Origin: Tilletia caries
Lineage: Eukaryota > Basidiomycota > Exobasidiomycetes > Tilletiales > Tilletiaceae
Direction of reading: 5' to 3'
DNA length: 64,000 nucleotides
NCBI GenBank assembly: GCA_032718865.1
Contig: JALUTQ010000040.1
Span: 1,178,001 to 1,242,000, forward strand
In this document: piece by piece, positions 24,776 through 34,238 of the stretch
Position numbering within the stretch: the stretch's first letter is position 1
Layout of the letters: each line of letters opens with the position of its first letter
The notes under the pieces: generated by a model
What the model saw: the letters and a program-made list of their open reading frames with translations, nothing else
Database searches by the model: none
What the model was told of the DNA's origin: nothing
Made by a program: the position numbers and the translations under genes

Positions 24776-26785
24776 CTATGGCCGAGCTGAAGTCGCAGAA
24801 GTCGTCGCCGTTGTCCCGGCGGTGGGAGCAGCAGTAGCCGGACTCTGCTCGCTTTCCTTAAGCTCCGCCTCCTTTCGTCGGACCTCCTCCTCCGCCCGCT
24901 TCTCACGCTCCTGAATCTCCCGCTCCGCTTCCACCACTTCACGCGCCACAGCCTTGGCCTCGGCGAACACCCCGCCACTACTTGCACCGTCCGAGCCCGA
25001 GGAGGAGGACACCGGCGTGGTAGCATGCTTGGAGGACTCGTCGTACAGCTTTAGCGGAAGGGCGAGGACGTCGAGTGCGGAGGGTTGTGTCCCGTGCCTC
25101 GGCTGCGTGACGGAGAGCCACCTTCGTAGTGCTGCGCAACAAAAGCAAGATCGAAAGAAATGTGAGACGTCTCAGTAGGAGACGCGCGTGAAAAGCCGAA
25201 AGCGGGAGGGAGGAAGAGGAACGCACCTTCACTCATCGTCAGACTGTCCACTCCACTCGTGCGCAACCCGCGCTCCGTGCACGCGCGTTGCAGTCCCTCT
25301 ACATCCTGCGGTACCTCGTCTGCCACAGCAGTGCCACTACCACTACTGCTGCCCGCCATCAACGCATCGTCCGAGCGCAGATATACCAGATGCGACGCGA
25401 GCCGACCCCGTTGCAGCATCGACCCGCCCCAGGTGGGCAGTTTGAATGTTCTGAGCGGAGTGAAGGGAGAGCAGAGGTTTCAGATCAAGCAGCGAGCGCG
25501 CATTTGCGCAGCTTATTGTACACGTCCCTCGCCATCTTCTATACTCACACGCTCAGGTCCTTGAGAGCGGCCGCGTCTAATGCTCCAATGACGCGCTTGG
25601 CCTCCTCATCCCAACCACCAGCGCTGGCCTCAGTTCCCTGACCAGCTACCAGCCCGCCCTCCTTGGCCCGCAGCCGCTGCACGGCCTCCGTCCTGCGAAC
25701 CTCGTCCTTCTCGCGAATCTTGGCAATTTGCGAAGGCAGGATGCATGTTGAGGGGAGGAGACCGGGTGCGTAGATGACTACGAGGGGAAGGAGTTCTTCG
25801 AGGATGAGAACGATGGCGAGGAAGAGGGGCAGCTTGCGCATGTCGCTGTTGTGGTATTTGCTGTATGGATCAATGATGTCAGGTGAGAGAGCGAGGTGTC
25901 ACGATCAGCACTTGCACACTCGAAGGGAAGACCGGTTCAGAGAGGGAAAAATACTCACACCAACTGGTACTCTTCGCGTGACAAGGCTCTTCCACCCTCC
26001 TTCACGCGCGCCTGAATCTCAAGCACACGCGTCCGATTCCGGAAGATCTGCTTGACACCGTGCAGGTAGAACAAGAAGAGGAACTTGAGCGTCTGGTATG
26101 CGCCATTGGCTCGCGACCAGAGCGTCACTTTCTCTGCTGGGGCATCGGTAGAGCTCGCAGGGTCGGAAGGTAGAGAGCTGGAGGAGCTGCCGGGGGAGAC
26201 GGCTGAGGAAGTTGCTTGTGAAGTGGAATTTTGCGGCGCTACATCGGTCTTTGTCGGAGAGGAGGGAGTAGTAGAGGCGGTCGCTTGAGACGGTGATGAC
26301 GAGCTTTCCGCGGGCGTGGCTGATACTGCCGCCTCAGGAGCGGACGGGGAGGAGCTGGGTTGAGGTTGCGCTGCGCGAACAGCCTTGGCTGTTTGATTAG
26401 ACGCCGATGCCGCTTGAGCTTGCGATAAGGAACGCATGACTTTGGGTGGAGGCGCATTGGGCGGTGGTAATGGTGGCTCATTTGCGCGCTGTGCCCCACC
26501 ACTTGACTGCTGCTGGAGCGTTGAGCGCGATGACGAGTCTTGCGAGGCGTGCGTTGCGGACGTATGTAACGATGCTGATCTTAGCCTGGCCAAGTGTTGT
26601 ACTTGCATTGTGGTGATGGCGGCTGCGGCAGCTGCGAGAGTGAGCTGGCGCGCGGTGGGCAGCGCATAGATATTGGCGGACGATGCGCACACGGGCGAGC
26701 ACCTGCCGAGCGCGAGTGCTGCTGGTCTTGCCTGCATTCGGCGAGCTGCGAGCTGCAACTGCTGCGAGGTCGAGTGTCGGAGCAT
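24776..26785 (-). CDS. LETM1-domain mitochondrial membrane protein
   Basis: Four exons (26785-25959, 25860-25549, 25450-25227, 25131-24776) give 572 residues. The N-terminus is basic and Ser/Ala-rich, like a mitochondrial presequence, followed by a long low-complexity linker to about residue 220. The LETM1 core starts with FLFLFYLHGVKQIFRNRTRV, then the membrane segment ILEELLPLVVIYAPGLLPS. The ribosome-binding-type part has FKLPTWGGSMLQRGRLASHL, LRSDDALM and 'CTERGLRTSGVDSLTMSEALRRWLSV'-like helices split over exons 3-4. An acidic/basic coiled coil (EAEREIQEREKRAEEEVRR) precedes the end. LETM1/Mdm38-family proteins sit in the inner membrane and affect cation exchange and membrane insertion of mitochondrial products. 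It is closer to short LETMD1/Ylh47-like members than to full LETM1; no EF-hand is seen. Confidence 0.7.
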
Positions 26786-27213
26786 CTTGGAAGCGGGAAG
26801 GCCAGTTTTTTGAGAGCAGCGGTAATTCGGGCGGAGAGAGGGGCAGCCGAGCTGAGGCCTGGGGGAGCAGCCCTTCTTGTATGTATGCGAATGCGAGTCA
26901 GCCAGCCACTCAGTCAGTCAGTCAGTGTGCGTGCGTGGGTTGCAGGCGCGGGCTCCGGGTGAAGGCAAAGTGTCGGACACAGCAGCAGCCGGAGACGGGA
27001 GAACAAAGGGCAGCCTCGGGTGAAGTCGCAATCGCATGGTGTTGCGAGCCGAGCATAAAGTCACGTGACCCTGTCTCTCGGCCGAGGAGAGCACCCCGGT
27101 CCACTCACGATCACCCTCCAGAGCAGGGGTCATATTATTCATTGACAACCTTCTGAAGTTGCTGATAACGTTCCATTATTCCAGTGTTCTACACATACAT
27201 TAGATAACCACCT
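26786..27213. other. Promoter region of the LETM1-like gene
   Basis: A 428-bp gap containing a short (CAGT)n run near 26909-26923 and the palindrome GTCACGTGAC at 27060-27069. No gene is seen. Confidence 0.5.
27060..27069. promoter_or_regulatory. Palindrome GTCACGTGAC (Cbf1/USF-type core)
   Basis: It lies 275 bp upstream of the LETM1-like start codon. The same 10 bp occur at 54935-54944 between two divergent genes. RTCACRTG is the core recognised by Cbf1-like bHLH proteins; function here is inferred. Confidence 0.35.
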
Positions 27214-28880
27214 TCACGCAGTGACAAAGTCGCCTGCAAGCTCGGGCCCCATCCACTCGAGCATCGCACGGACCCACTTGCCCAGATTAGGAAGCGAGTC
27301 TGCCTCCCAGATCGCCTTGCAGGCGCCCGGATCAGCCCGACTGAACGCGTAAAAGCCGAACAGACACGCGTCGGCATGGGTGGGCTCAGCACCGCCTGCG
27401 AGCCAGTTGACGCCGGATGCGTTGGCAGCGTCGGTCGCCTGCGCGCGTGGTTTGAGGCACAGCATCATTTCCATCGGTCCGAGGTTTTTGATTACTTGCT
27501 GGATGCGCTCACTTCGCTGGGCGGGAGTGGCGGAGGCCATCTGGTCAAACCGGGCCTTCGTGAGCTTCTTGTTGATGAAGTACTGCAGGAAGTCAGATGG
27601 GAAGGATAGGTTAACGTAAGATGGGTACTGTGCCTTTTGTAATGCGAAAGAAGCGGACGGTACGGAATCCGGGCTATACTTACGTCTCGTGAGTCCTCAT
27701 CCAACAGGGGCGCGATGTGTGGCATGGACAAAGCAGCAATGTCGGCCGCCAGAACAGCATAGCTATTCACAAAGATCGCCAACCGTTTCCCTGCCTCGGA
27801 CCCACCGAAGATCTTCTGGCCTTGTGGATGGTTCTCCGCGAGCCACTGGGCAATCTTCCACGAGTCGCGAACGTACGAGCCGTCTGGGAGTTCGAGCGTG
27901 GGCACGGTCACGTCCTCTGCGACCTTCTTGGCCAGCTCGTTGCGGACCTGTAGGAAGGTCAGCCGTTCCCGGGTATACTTGATACCGAGCAGCTTGAGGT
28001 CCACCACGGTTTTGACGCACTGCGAAAAAAGCGGGGGGCAATTCAGAAAGGAAGTCAGCGCAGGTACGAAAGGTGAGGGAGAGCGGAAGGGATTCACGGA
28101 CGTGAGGAGAGAATGCCAGGTGGCCGCCGGGCTTGTTCGTAAGGCCCTGTTCATCGGGCGGCTCTCACGCCAAAATTTCGGCGTGAATTTTTTTTGGCGT
28201 CAGTTCACGCCTGTTCTGTTCACTTGACACTTCTCACGCCGCTTGAGTTCACGCCAGTCGTGAGCTCACGCCGCTGCTACTTAATAGAAAATGGCGTGGG
28301 CCAAATCCAGCATTTTTGGCCGGATTTCATTCACGCCATTGCTGGCGCGGAGCCGAAACCACAACACAGACCCAGTTTTGCGGCGTCTCAGTGAGAGTTT
28401 TTCAGTTTTTTCCATCAGTTTTCACCTCATTACAAGCAGGGCAGACGTTAGAGCAGCTCGCTGCTTATTTAGTGCGCTTGCGTGCATACACATACAACAA
28501 CAAGCATCGAGCATCAAGCAACTACATACAGCACACTCGCTCCTCGCCGGATATATGTACGAGTATGTGTCCAGGGTGATCAGCAGATCAGGTAACCAGG
28601 GGGGGAATTTTTCACCTCATTTCATGTCGAGAGCCAGACGACGTGTGACACCCATACTGACTGACGTGTCGCGTCTCATTTCTGACTGCGCTCACTCAAT
28701 CCGTTCATTTCAAGCCAAACCCGTTCAATTGATAGATGGCGTGAAGTCCCGCGCGCAAGTTCACGCCAATTTGCCTCACGCCGTTGACATTTTGCAGTGT
28801 GAATTGAGGCCAAAATTGAACGCCATTCTGACCAGTGAACACCACCTAAGGTCGTAAAGAATCATGTCAACGTCGCTCAT
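27214..28880 (-). CDS. Glutathione S-transferase, first exon split by an insertion
   Basis: The body is clear: exons 28019-27684 and 27582-27214 encode a thioredoxin-fold part (CVKTVVDLKLLGIKYTRERL, then VPTLELPDGSYVRDSWKIAQWL) and an all-helical C-terminal domain. Upstream, 28155-28102 encodes DEQGLTNKPGGHLAFSPH, the usual GST 'SPxxxKT' lead-in, joined through a weak GTCCGT donor. The expected start, MSDVDMILYDL, lies at 28880-28848, but about 0.7 kb of repeat-rich DNA separates it from DEQG, and a TGA (28167-28165) stops the frame just inside that DNA. Intact, the protein would be about 260 residues, normal for a cytosolic GST. The gene is either broken or depends on removing the insertion as an intron; no splice pair giving the right phase was found. 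Confidence 0.7.
28157..28847. mobile_element. Insertion rich in TCACGCC / GGCGTGA motifs inside the GST gene
   Basis: About 690 bp with many copies of TCACGCC and its complement GGCGTGA clustered at both ends, in both orientations. The outer 12 bp are imperfect inverted repeats (GGCGGCTCTCAC on the plus strand, GGTGGTGTTCAC on the minus strand). There is no coding capacity. This is consistent with a non-autonomous element. No target duplication is obvious, so the ends are approximate. Confidence 0.5.
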
Positions 28881-29662
28881 GCTGGGCAAGTGTCACTGCG
28901 TTCAAAGAGAGCGGAAGGGAAGCACCACGCCATCGCTGAGGCGCTTCTAGCCTTTTATAAGCTTGATCTCCCCGTCGCGGAGGACCGACTTCGACGAAGG
29001 TTTGCTGCGTGACCCGAGCGCGGGGTGGCGCGGACGATGACGCCGAAATCGTTACGCAACGATCGAACCTCTCTCCCTCGCCCTTTGCGAGCATTGCTGT
29101 TACATCTCTCTACTCCTCGAGGGCCCAAGGACGCTACCATTGCCCAGGCCATCGGTCCCTGCCCCCTTCCCAGGATCAGGTGGTACCGCCTCCCCTCTCG
29201 ATATCCTCCCACCACCACCGCCATCTCTCCCTCCACTCCCAAACCCACCCATATCTCTTCTCAAAGTGTTCAAGTTCTCCCTTCTATGAACCCAAAAATG
29301 TAGCTCCCTTTCTACCACCACATAGAACCAACCCTTCACGCCGAAGATATCGACGCCTTCGGCCCATGCCCCTGCCCGATCGCTTGGACTGCGATGGAGG
29401 GGAATAGCCGAGGAAGAGGTTCCCGATGAGGAGCCAGAGGAAGAACGAGCGCTGGGGTTCTCGGCGCGCCATTCGGAACGCCATGGAGTGCGAGTGAAAG
29501 CTGTGGGATGGATTCGATGTGAAAGACGATGGTCGACTCGGGCCTGAAGGAGGGACGCGCAGCTTGGCTGACGTTGTTGCCGAGGAGGAGGGAGGGAGGA
29601 ACGCCGTTCGATGTTGTGAACTCTCCGAGCAAGGATCGAGAGACGTGGCATGTGATCTCTGC
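28881..29662. other. Gap between the GST start and the hypothetical protein gene
   Basis: A 782-bp stretch. A minus-strand open frame crosses it (to about 29100), but its Ser/Gly/Arg-rich composition and overlap with the neighbouring gene suggest chance. It presumably holds the GST promoter. Confidence 0.4.
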
Positions 29663-30436
29663 TCAGGGAGATGGAACAGCGAAGGTGAGTACTTTCCACA
29701 CAGACTGTCCAGCACTGTCCGCCTCCCATCGCCTCGGCCCTCGCGCACCCGGTCCACCGAGCTCGACCATGATCTGAACGGCCATGCCCCCGAATGTGTC
29801 TTGTGCTTCGGGGTCGTAATGCTGTCTCTCCGAAAGGGTGTCCGGTACCGACGAGGATGCAGTGGGGAGACTTTGAAGCGTGCCGGTCCACTCCATCCAC
29901 GCTGCGGGACCGCGTCCGATCGGACCTTCGCCACCTCCCTTCCGAGATGGCTCCCCCAAAGCTTGGACGAACTCGGACCCAGATGTGGAGCGGGTGATGT
30001 TGAGCGATCCGGTAGGCGGAGGCGGAGGTGCCTTGTCTGAGGTCTTCACGTCTGTCGTTGTGCTTGAGATGAAGGTGCCAATACGGATGGGGTAGATCGG
30101 AAAGGATACATATTCGTGCTTCTTCTCGCGCTTTGACGCTTCCGCTGGTCCCCCTGTTTCGAATGCTTTCGGGGCGTGATTGTACAGGTCGATGGCGGTG
30201 ATAACCTGCTCTGACCCCTTTGCGGAAGAAGGCGAAGATTCGAGTTGAAGGGAGATGCCGAATGCATGATGGTTGAGGTAGGTGATGTTTGGGTATACCT
30301 TGCGCTCGACTGGGACCTCGTCTGGGCGCTCTCCTTTGAGGATGGAGAGGAGCTGATTCACGGCGGAAGACTCCTCTGCCTGGCCGAGGACAGCCAGGAG
30401 GAGCGAGAGGATGTGGTCGCTAGATTCTGATGCCAT
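29663..30436 (-). CDS. Conserved fungal protein of unknown function
   Basis: A single exon of 257 residues. The pattern resembles an unnamed protein family I recall from basidiomycetes: a segment YPNITYLNHHAFGISLQL, then AIDLYNHAP, a Pro-rich middle, 'FVQALGEPSRKGGGEGP', a W-E-W patch and a C-terminal GARGPRRWE followed by WKVLTF. This suggests a compact beta-rich domain, but no catalytic motif or known function can be named. There are no signal peptide or membrane segments, so it is probably cytosolic or nuclear. The ATG at 30436 is 231 bp from the CDK8 start, on the opposite strand. Confidence 0.6.
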   Translation of the reverse strand: MASESSDHILSLLLAVLGQAEESSAVNQLLSILKGERPDEVPVERKVYPNITYLNHHAFGISLQLESSPSSAKGSEQVITAIDLYNHAPKAFETGGPAEASKREKKHEYVSFPIYPIRIGTFISSTTTDVKTSDKAPPPPPTGSLNITRSTSGSEFVQALGEPSRKGGGEGPIGRGPAAWMEWTGTLQSLPTASSSVPDTLSERQHYDPEAQDTFGGMAVQIMVELGGPGARGPRRWEADSAGQSVWKVLTFAVPSP

Positions 30437-30667
30437 GTCTTTTTGTCTGCTCTCCGTGGATCAGATGGAGGTCAGATGAGATGATGAGGACAAAGGGAAA
30501 GAGCGTGGGAAGTACATACCTAACCTTGCTCCTGGCCCACAACCATTCAATACTGCCTTGCACCGGGTCACTCCATTGGACGAGTTGCAGGAGGGCTGGC
30601 CAGCTTGCGACCGCGCCCTGACAGCCAAGCAAGGTCGACGAGATTCGATGAGAAGTTTTCAAGCACG
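30437..30667. promoter_or_regulatory. Divergent promoter between the hypothetical gene and CDK8
   Basis: 231 bp between opposite start codons. No TATA box is evident; shared control is inferred from geometry. Confidence 0.45.
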
Positions 30668-32574
30668 ATGTCGAGCTCATCCCTGTCCGCGCCGCATCAG
30701 CGAGCGCGCGAGTTCCCTCCGATCCCATCGAGCTCGTCCGCCTCAGCCACAATGGCCGCCTACCGCGCCCAGCGGGACGCCGTCCGCAAGCCTATACTCG
30801 ACACATACACCATCCTCGGCTTTCTCTCCTCAGGAACGTACGGCCGGGTGTACAAGGCTCGCCTCAAACGCGATGAGCACAACAGTGGTGCCTCGGCCAC
30901 AAGTCGCGCAGGAGGAAGAACGAATGGAATCGGAAGCGCGGGCAAGGGCAATCCGATTCGAGAACGCGACGACGCTGAAGTGTTTGCGATCAAGAAGTTC
31001 AAGCCGGACAAGGAGAACGAGATGGTCTACATCGGCATCAGTCAAAGTGCTATGCGTGAGATTGCGGTGAGTGCCTTTTCCCCCCTTTCGGCCTTTTTTT
31101 CGATCGACAATACGCTGACTTCATTGGCTGCCCTGCGTAGTTGAATCGAGAACTGAGCCACGAGAATGTCATCACGCTGCGTGAAGTTCTCCTCGAGGAC
31201 AAGGCGATCTGTGAGGATTCCGTAAGCCACCGTGCTGATGATCTTACGGGTGTGCTGAATTTCTGCCTCACTTGATCGGCAGACATGGTCTTCGAATACG
31301 CCGAGCACGACTTCCTCCAACTGATCCATCATCATTCCACTGTGCTGAGAGCTCCGATTCCCGCTGCCGTGCTCAAGTCTCTCCTGTGGCAACTCATCAA
31401 TGGCGTCGCCTATCTCCATGCCAATTGGGTCCTCCACCGCGACCTCAAGCCAGCCAACATCCTGGTCACCTCCTCTGGACGCGTCAAGATCGGAGACCTT
31501 GGGCTCGCACGGCTGTATTCCGCCCCACTTCAGCCGTTGTTCAAGGGCGACAAGGTTGTCGTTACGATATGGTACCGCGCCCCAGAGTTACTGCTCGGAG
31601 CCCAGCACTACACCCCGGCAATCGACATGTGGGCTATTGGCTGCATTTGGGGCGAATTGCTATACTTACGGCCCATGTTCAAAGGAGAAGAAGCCAAAAT
31701 TGACCCCAAGAACAACAAATCGGCTCCATTGCAGATGTGAGTGTGATTACCGCTTCGCCATGTTGCAACATCTAAGGTGATGCTGATTGATGTTCTGATG
31801 CACAGAGATCAACTCAAGAAGATCGTTGAAATTCTGGGAATTCCAACAACTGAGCAGTGGCCTGGTCTAGAAGCCATGCCAGAGTGCAAGGGCTGGTGGC
31901 CATATCTACAAGCGGAGCAGTGAGTTCATGGGCAGAACCACCGCTTCAAGCTTTGATCCACCTCTCTCAGCTTACCTTGTTCTCACAGCTACTCGTACTC
32001 TTTACCTCACTGGTACACGTCCAAGGCCAAGAACACCTCCGGGCTGAGCCTGTTTGAAGCTCTGCTGCAGTATGATCCGGCAAGAAGATTGACAGCCACC
32101 CAGGCCTTGGAACATCCGTGGTTCGCCTCCGATGAGCCGTTTCCGACCCTTGAGTGAGTTGCGATGAGGGTAATCGATTGCACCAATCTAACCACCTCTC
32201 GCTGACCATGTGGTGTGGCCATTAGCAGCGCTTTTGCGGCCTTGCCGAATCCAAGAACAACATACCCCTCCCGCCGCGTCATCCACGACGAAAGCGATCC
32301 CAAGATGAGCAGCAACGCAGCTGCGGCTGCTGCAGCCAACCAAGCCGCTGCGGCAGCAGCAGTAGCAGCAGCAGCAGCACAACAACAACAAGCGGCTGCA
32401 GCAGCGGCGGCAGCGGCGGCGGCGACGGCATTGGCCACGTCGAATGCAGGTCCGCCTGCTCCCCCACCCTTGCCCGCGGATGTGGGTTCCGGTCCTGCTC
32501 AAGCGTCGTCACAGGCGCAGCAGAATTTGAGGCCGACGGGCCGGAAGCAGACCAAGCGGCAGCGATTGGGGTGA
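30668..32574 (+). CDS. SSN3: Mediator kinase CDK8 (SSN3/Srb10)
   Basis: Six exons (30668-31066, 31141-31210, 31283-31736, 31806-31919, 31989-32153, 32226-32574) give 516 residues. Kinase motifs: glycine loop [18 protein letters not shown] lysine, the C-helix in [16 protein letters not shown] (CDK8 usually has SMSACRE), HRDLKPAN catalytic loop, DLGLARLY in place of DFG, and [12 protein letters not shown]. The segment [19 protein letters not shown] and the [14 protein letters not shown] region after the kinase core are typical of CDK8. The tail is a long Ala/Gln run encoded by GCA/CAG repeats, ending TKRQRLG. With cyclin C, MED12 and MED13 it forms the Mediator kinase module and phosphorylates RNA polymerase II and transcription factors in the nucleus. 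A loop insert of about 30 residues sits between the glycine loop and the lysine. An ATG at 30752 is an alternative start. Confidence 0.9.
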
Positions 32575-33243
32575 CTGGGGAAGGGGGGCGGTGTTGTTCA
32601 GGGGGCTTGTCGCTGTTCGATCGCACATCGTGATTCGTGTTGTACCATAGAATGGTTTACTATGTCATTGCATTTCCTATCGAGTCAGAAGTCAGAACGA
32701 GAGTCGAGTCATCGTCCGTGCCTCCACCAGCAGTCTCACCGGGCGAATTCATTGATTGCTAGAGATGTGGCCCCCTTTTTGGGCTCGTCTATTGGCCGAC
32801 CCGGGTCGGCACCCGACCCCTCTGAGTTACCCACTTTGACCGCCCCAGCAACGTATTTAATAATGCGGGCTCAAATTTCGCGTGGAGGTCAAAGACGTCT
32901 GTAAGCGTACTCATGCGAGATTTGAGGTCAATCGATGCAGAATTGATGTTGAAGTCAAGGGAGGAGCCGTTTTCTTTGGCTTAAAGAGACGAAAAGTGGA
33001 AGTCTTTGTGGTTTTCGAGCTCTGACTGCTCTAGTGCCGGGGTCGGCCCGTCGACCTAAACCGACCGGGGTCGGCCAATAGACCAATCCCCCCTTTTGAC
33101 CGAAGCTCTATTACTATACTTGTCGTGTTAGTTCTGCCCTTGCGTGCAGAAAGTGCTGCTGCAGGAGGACTGAAGCGCGTGTCACGCTGGTCTCTCGGCC
33201 GTTCTACTTTACGTGTGGATCGGGTCGTGTGTCGCGAAGGATC
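32575..33243. other. Gap downstream of CDK8
   Basis: Contains the CDK8 3' flank and the inverted-repeat element at 32787-33083. No gene is seen. It marks the start of the transposon-rich stretch. Confidence 0.5.
32787..33083. mobile_element. MITE-like element with GTCTATTGGCCGACC termini
   Basis: The left end reads GTCTATTGGCCGACCCGGGT; the right end, reverse-complemented, reads GTCTATTGGCCGACCCCGGT. The interior (about 250 bp) has no reading frame. Short C/T runs (CCCCCTTTT) flank both sides and could be a target duplication of 8-9 bp, which would suit a hAT-type MITE, but this is uncertain. Confidence 0.65.
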
Positions 33244-33370
33244 CAGCTCCCTCTCAAAAAAACTAGGGTGACGATGATCATGATCTTGATCATTGATTGA
33301 TCTTTCTTTCTTTCGCGCGAGCTCTAATCTTTGTGATCATAAAAGCAGAGCAGAACGGTTGTCATCATCA

Positions 33371-33436
33371 AACCGCCACTATAGTCCAGCGGTCTGATAT
33401 GCAGGTCAAATCTGCGCAGGTCGTCGGATCGATTCC
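33371..33436 (+). other. tRNA-like sequence (possible SINE head)
   Basis: It has an A-box (TATAGTCCAGCGG, 33380-33392) and a B-box (GGATCGATTCC, 33426-33436) at tRNA spacing, and a possible anticodon arm reading CAA. The T stem is mismatched and no acceptor stem forms. T-runs near 33450-33470 could stop RNA polymerase III. It resembles a tRNA-derived SINE head or tRNA relic more than a working tRNA. Confidence 0.45.
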
Positions 33437-33527
33437 CACTCTTTTCATTCATTCTTTTTTTTCTTTTTTTGCCCACCGTCGCTGGGTTAGAGAACTTGGT
33501 CGCTGGGTTAGCGCGTAGCGAGTACAG

Positions 33528-33842
33528 TAGGGGTATTCAGCTCAACCCTGAGGCGTTCAGGGCGGCTTTTGCAGAAAACTCATCTGAGCGCCTTGAACTG
33601 AATACCCCCACAGAGAGCCCCTTCAGACCGTACCTTCAAAACAGGTCTGATCATTTTTCCATGAGATTCCAAACCCAGAGAGAATCTTTCTGACGTTCAG
33701 AACTTTTCTGAGGGCTCCAAGGTGCTCTGGAAACTTCTGACCGCTCACAGGAAAATTTGTATGTGAAATGAGACGGCATCTTCCAGAAGTTTTCTGGGTC
33801 AGAAGACTCCTGAACGCCTCAGGGTTGAGCTGAATACCCCTA
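33528..33842. mobile_element. MITE with 34-bp perfect inverted repeats and TA ends
   Basis: 33528-33561 (TAGGGGTATTCAGCTC...) is the exact reverse complement of 33809-33842. The ends are TA on both sides, the target duplication of Tc1/mariner elements. A partial third copy of the terminal motif (GAACTGAATACCCC near 33597-33610) lies inside in inverted orientation. The interior has no coding capacity. Confidence 0.85.
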
Positions 33843-34238
33843 GTTAGGGTTAGTGGGTGCGTGAGCACCCGTTAGAAAACTTAGGGAATATGTTGAGATA
33901 ACTTAGTGAAGAGTTAGGTTGGGGGGTTGTAACAGTTGACGTCTGCAGGCGCAGCGGAACAAGCTGCCACGCGAGAAGTGTGGATTGATTCTGTTTTTGT
34001 CACGTGCTCTCGTCGCGTCGCGCGTCCGTAGTACTCACGACGCGCGACTCCAACACTTCCTCTTCCTCTCTTCGACGATCTTCGCTCTCTCATTTGCCCT
34101 CGCTCGCTCAGATCATTCTGACCGCAGCAGTTCTTTTGTTCCGACGCCCCATAGATCGTCCCCGCGCTTTGTCCCTCATTTCACCTTATTCCCCCAGCCG
34201 TTTCTCTTCCACAGACTTTCTCATTTCATCGTCTCAAG

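Noticed and set aside
29100..29900. A 266-codon minus-strand frame as an extra gene
   Set aside because: It overlaps the hypothetical protein gene in another frame, is Ser/Arg/Gly-rich and shows no family pattern.
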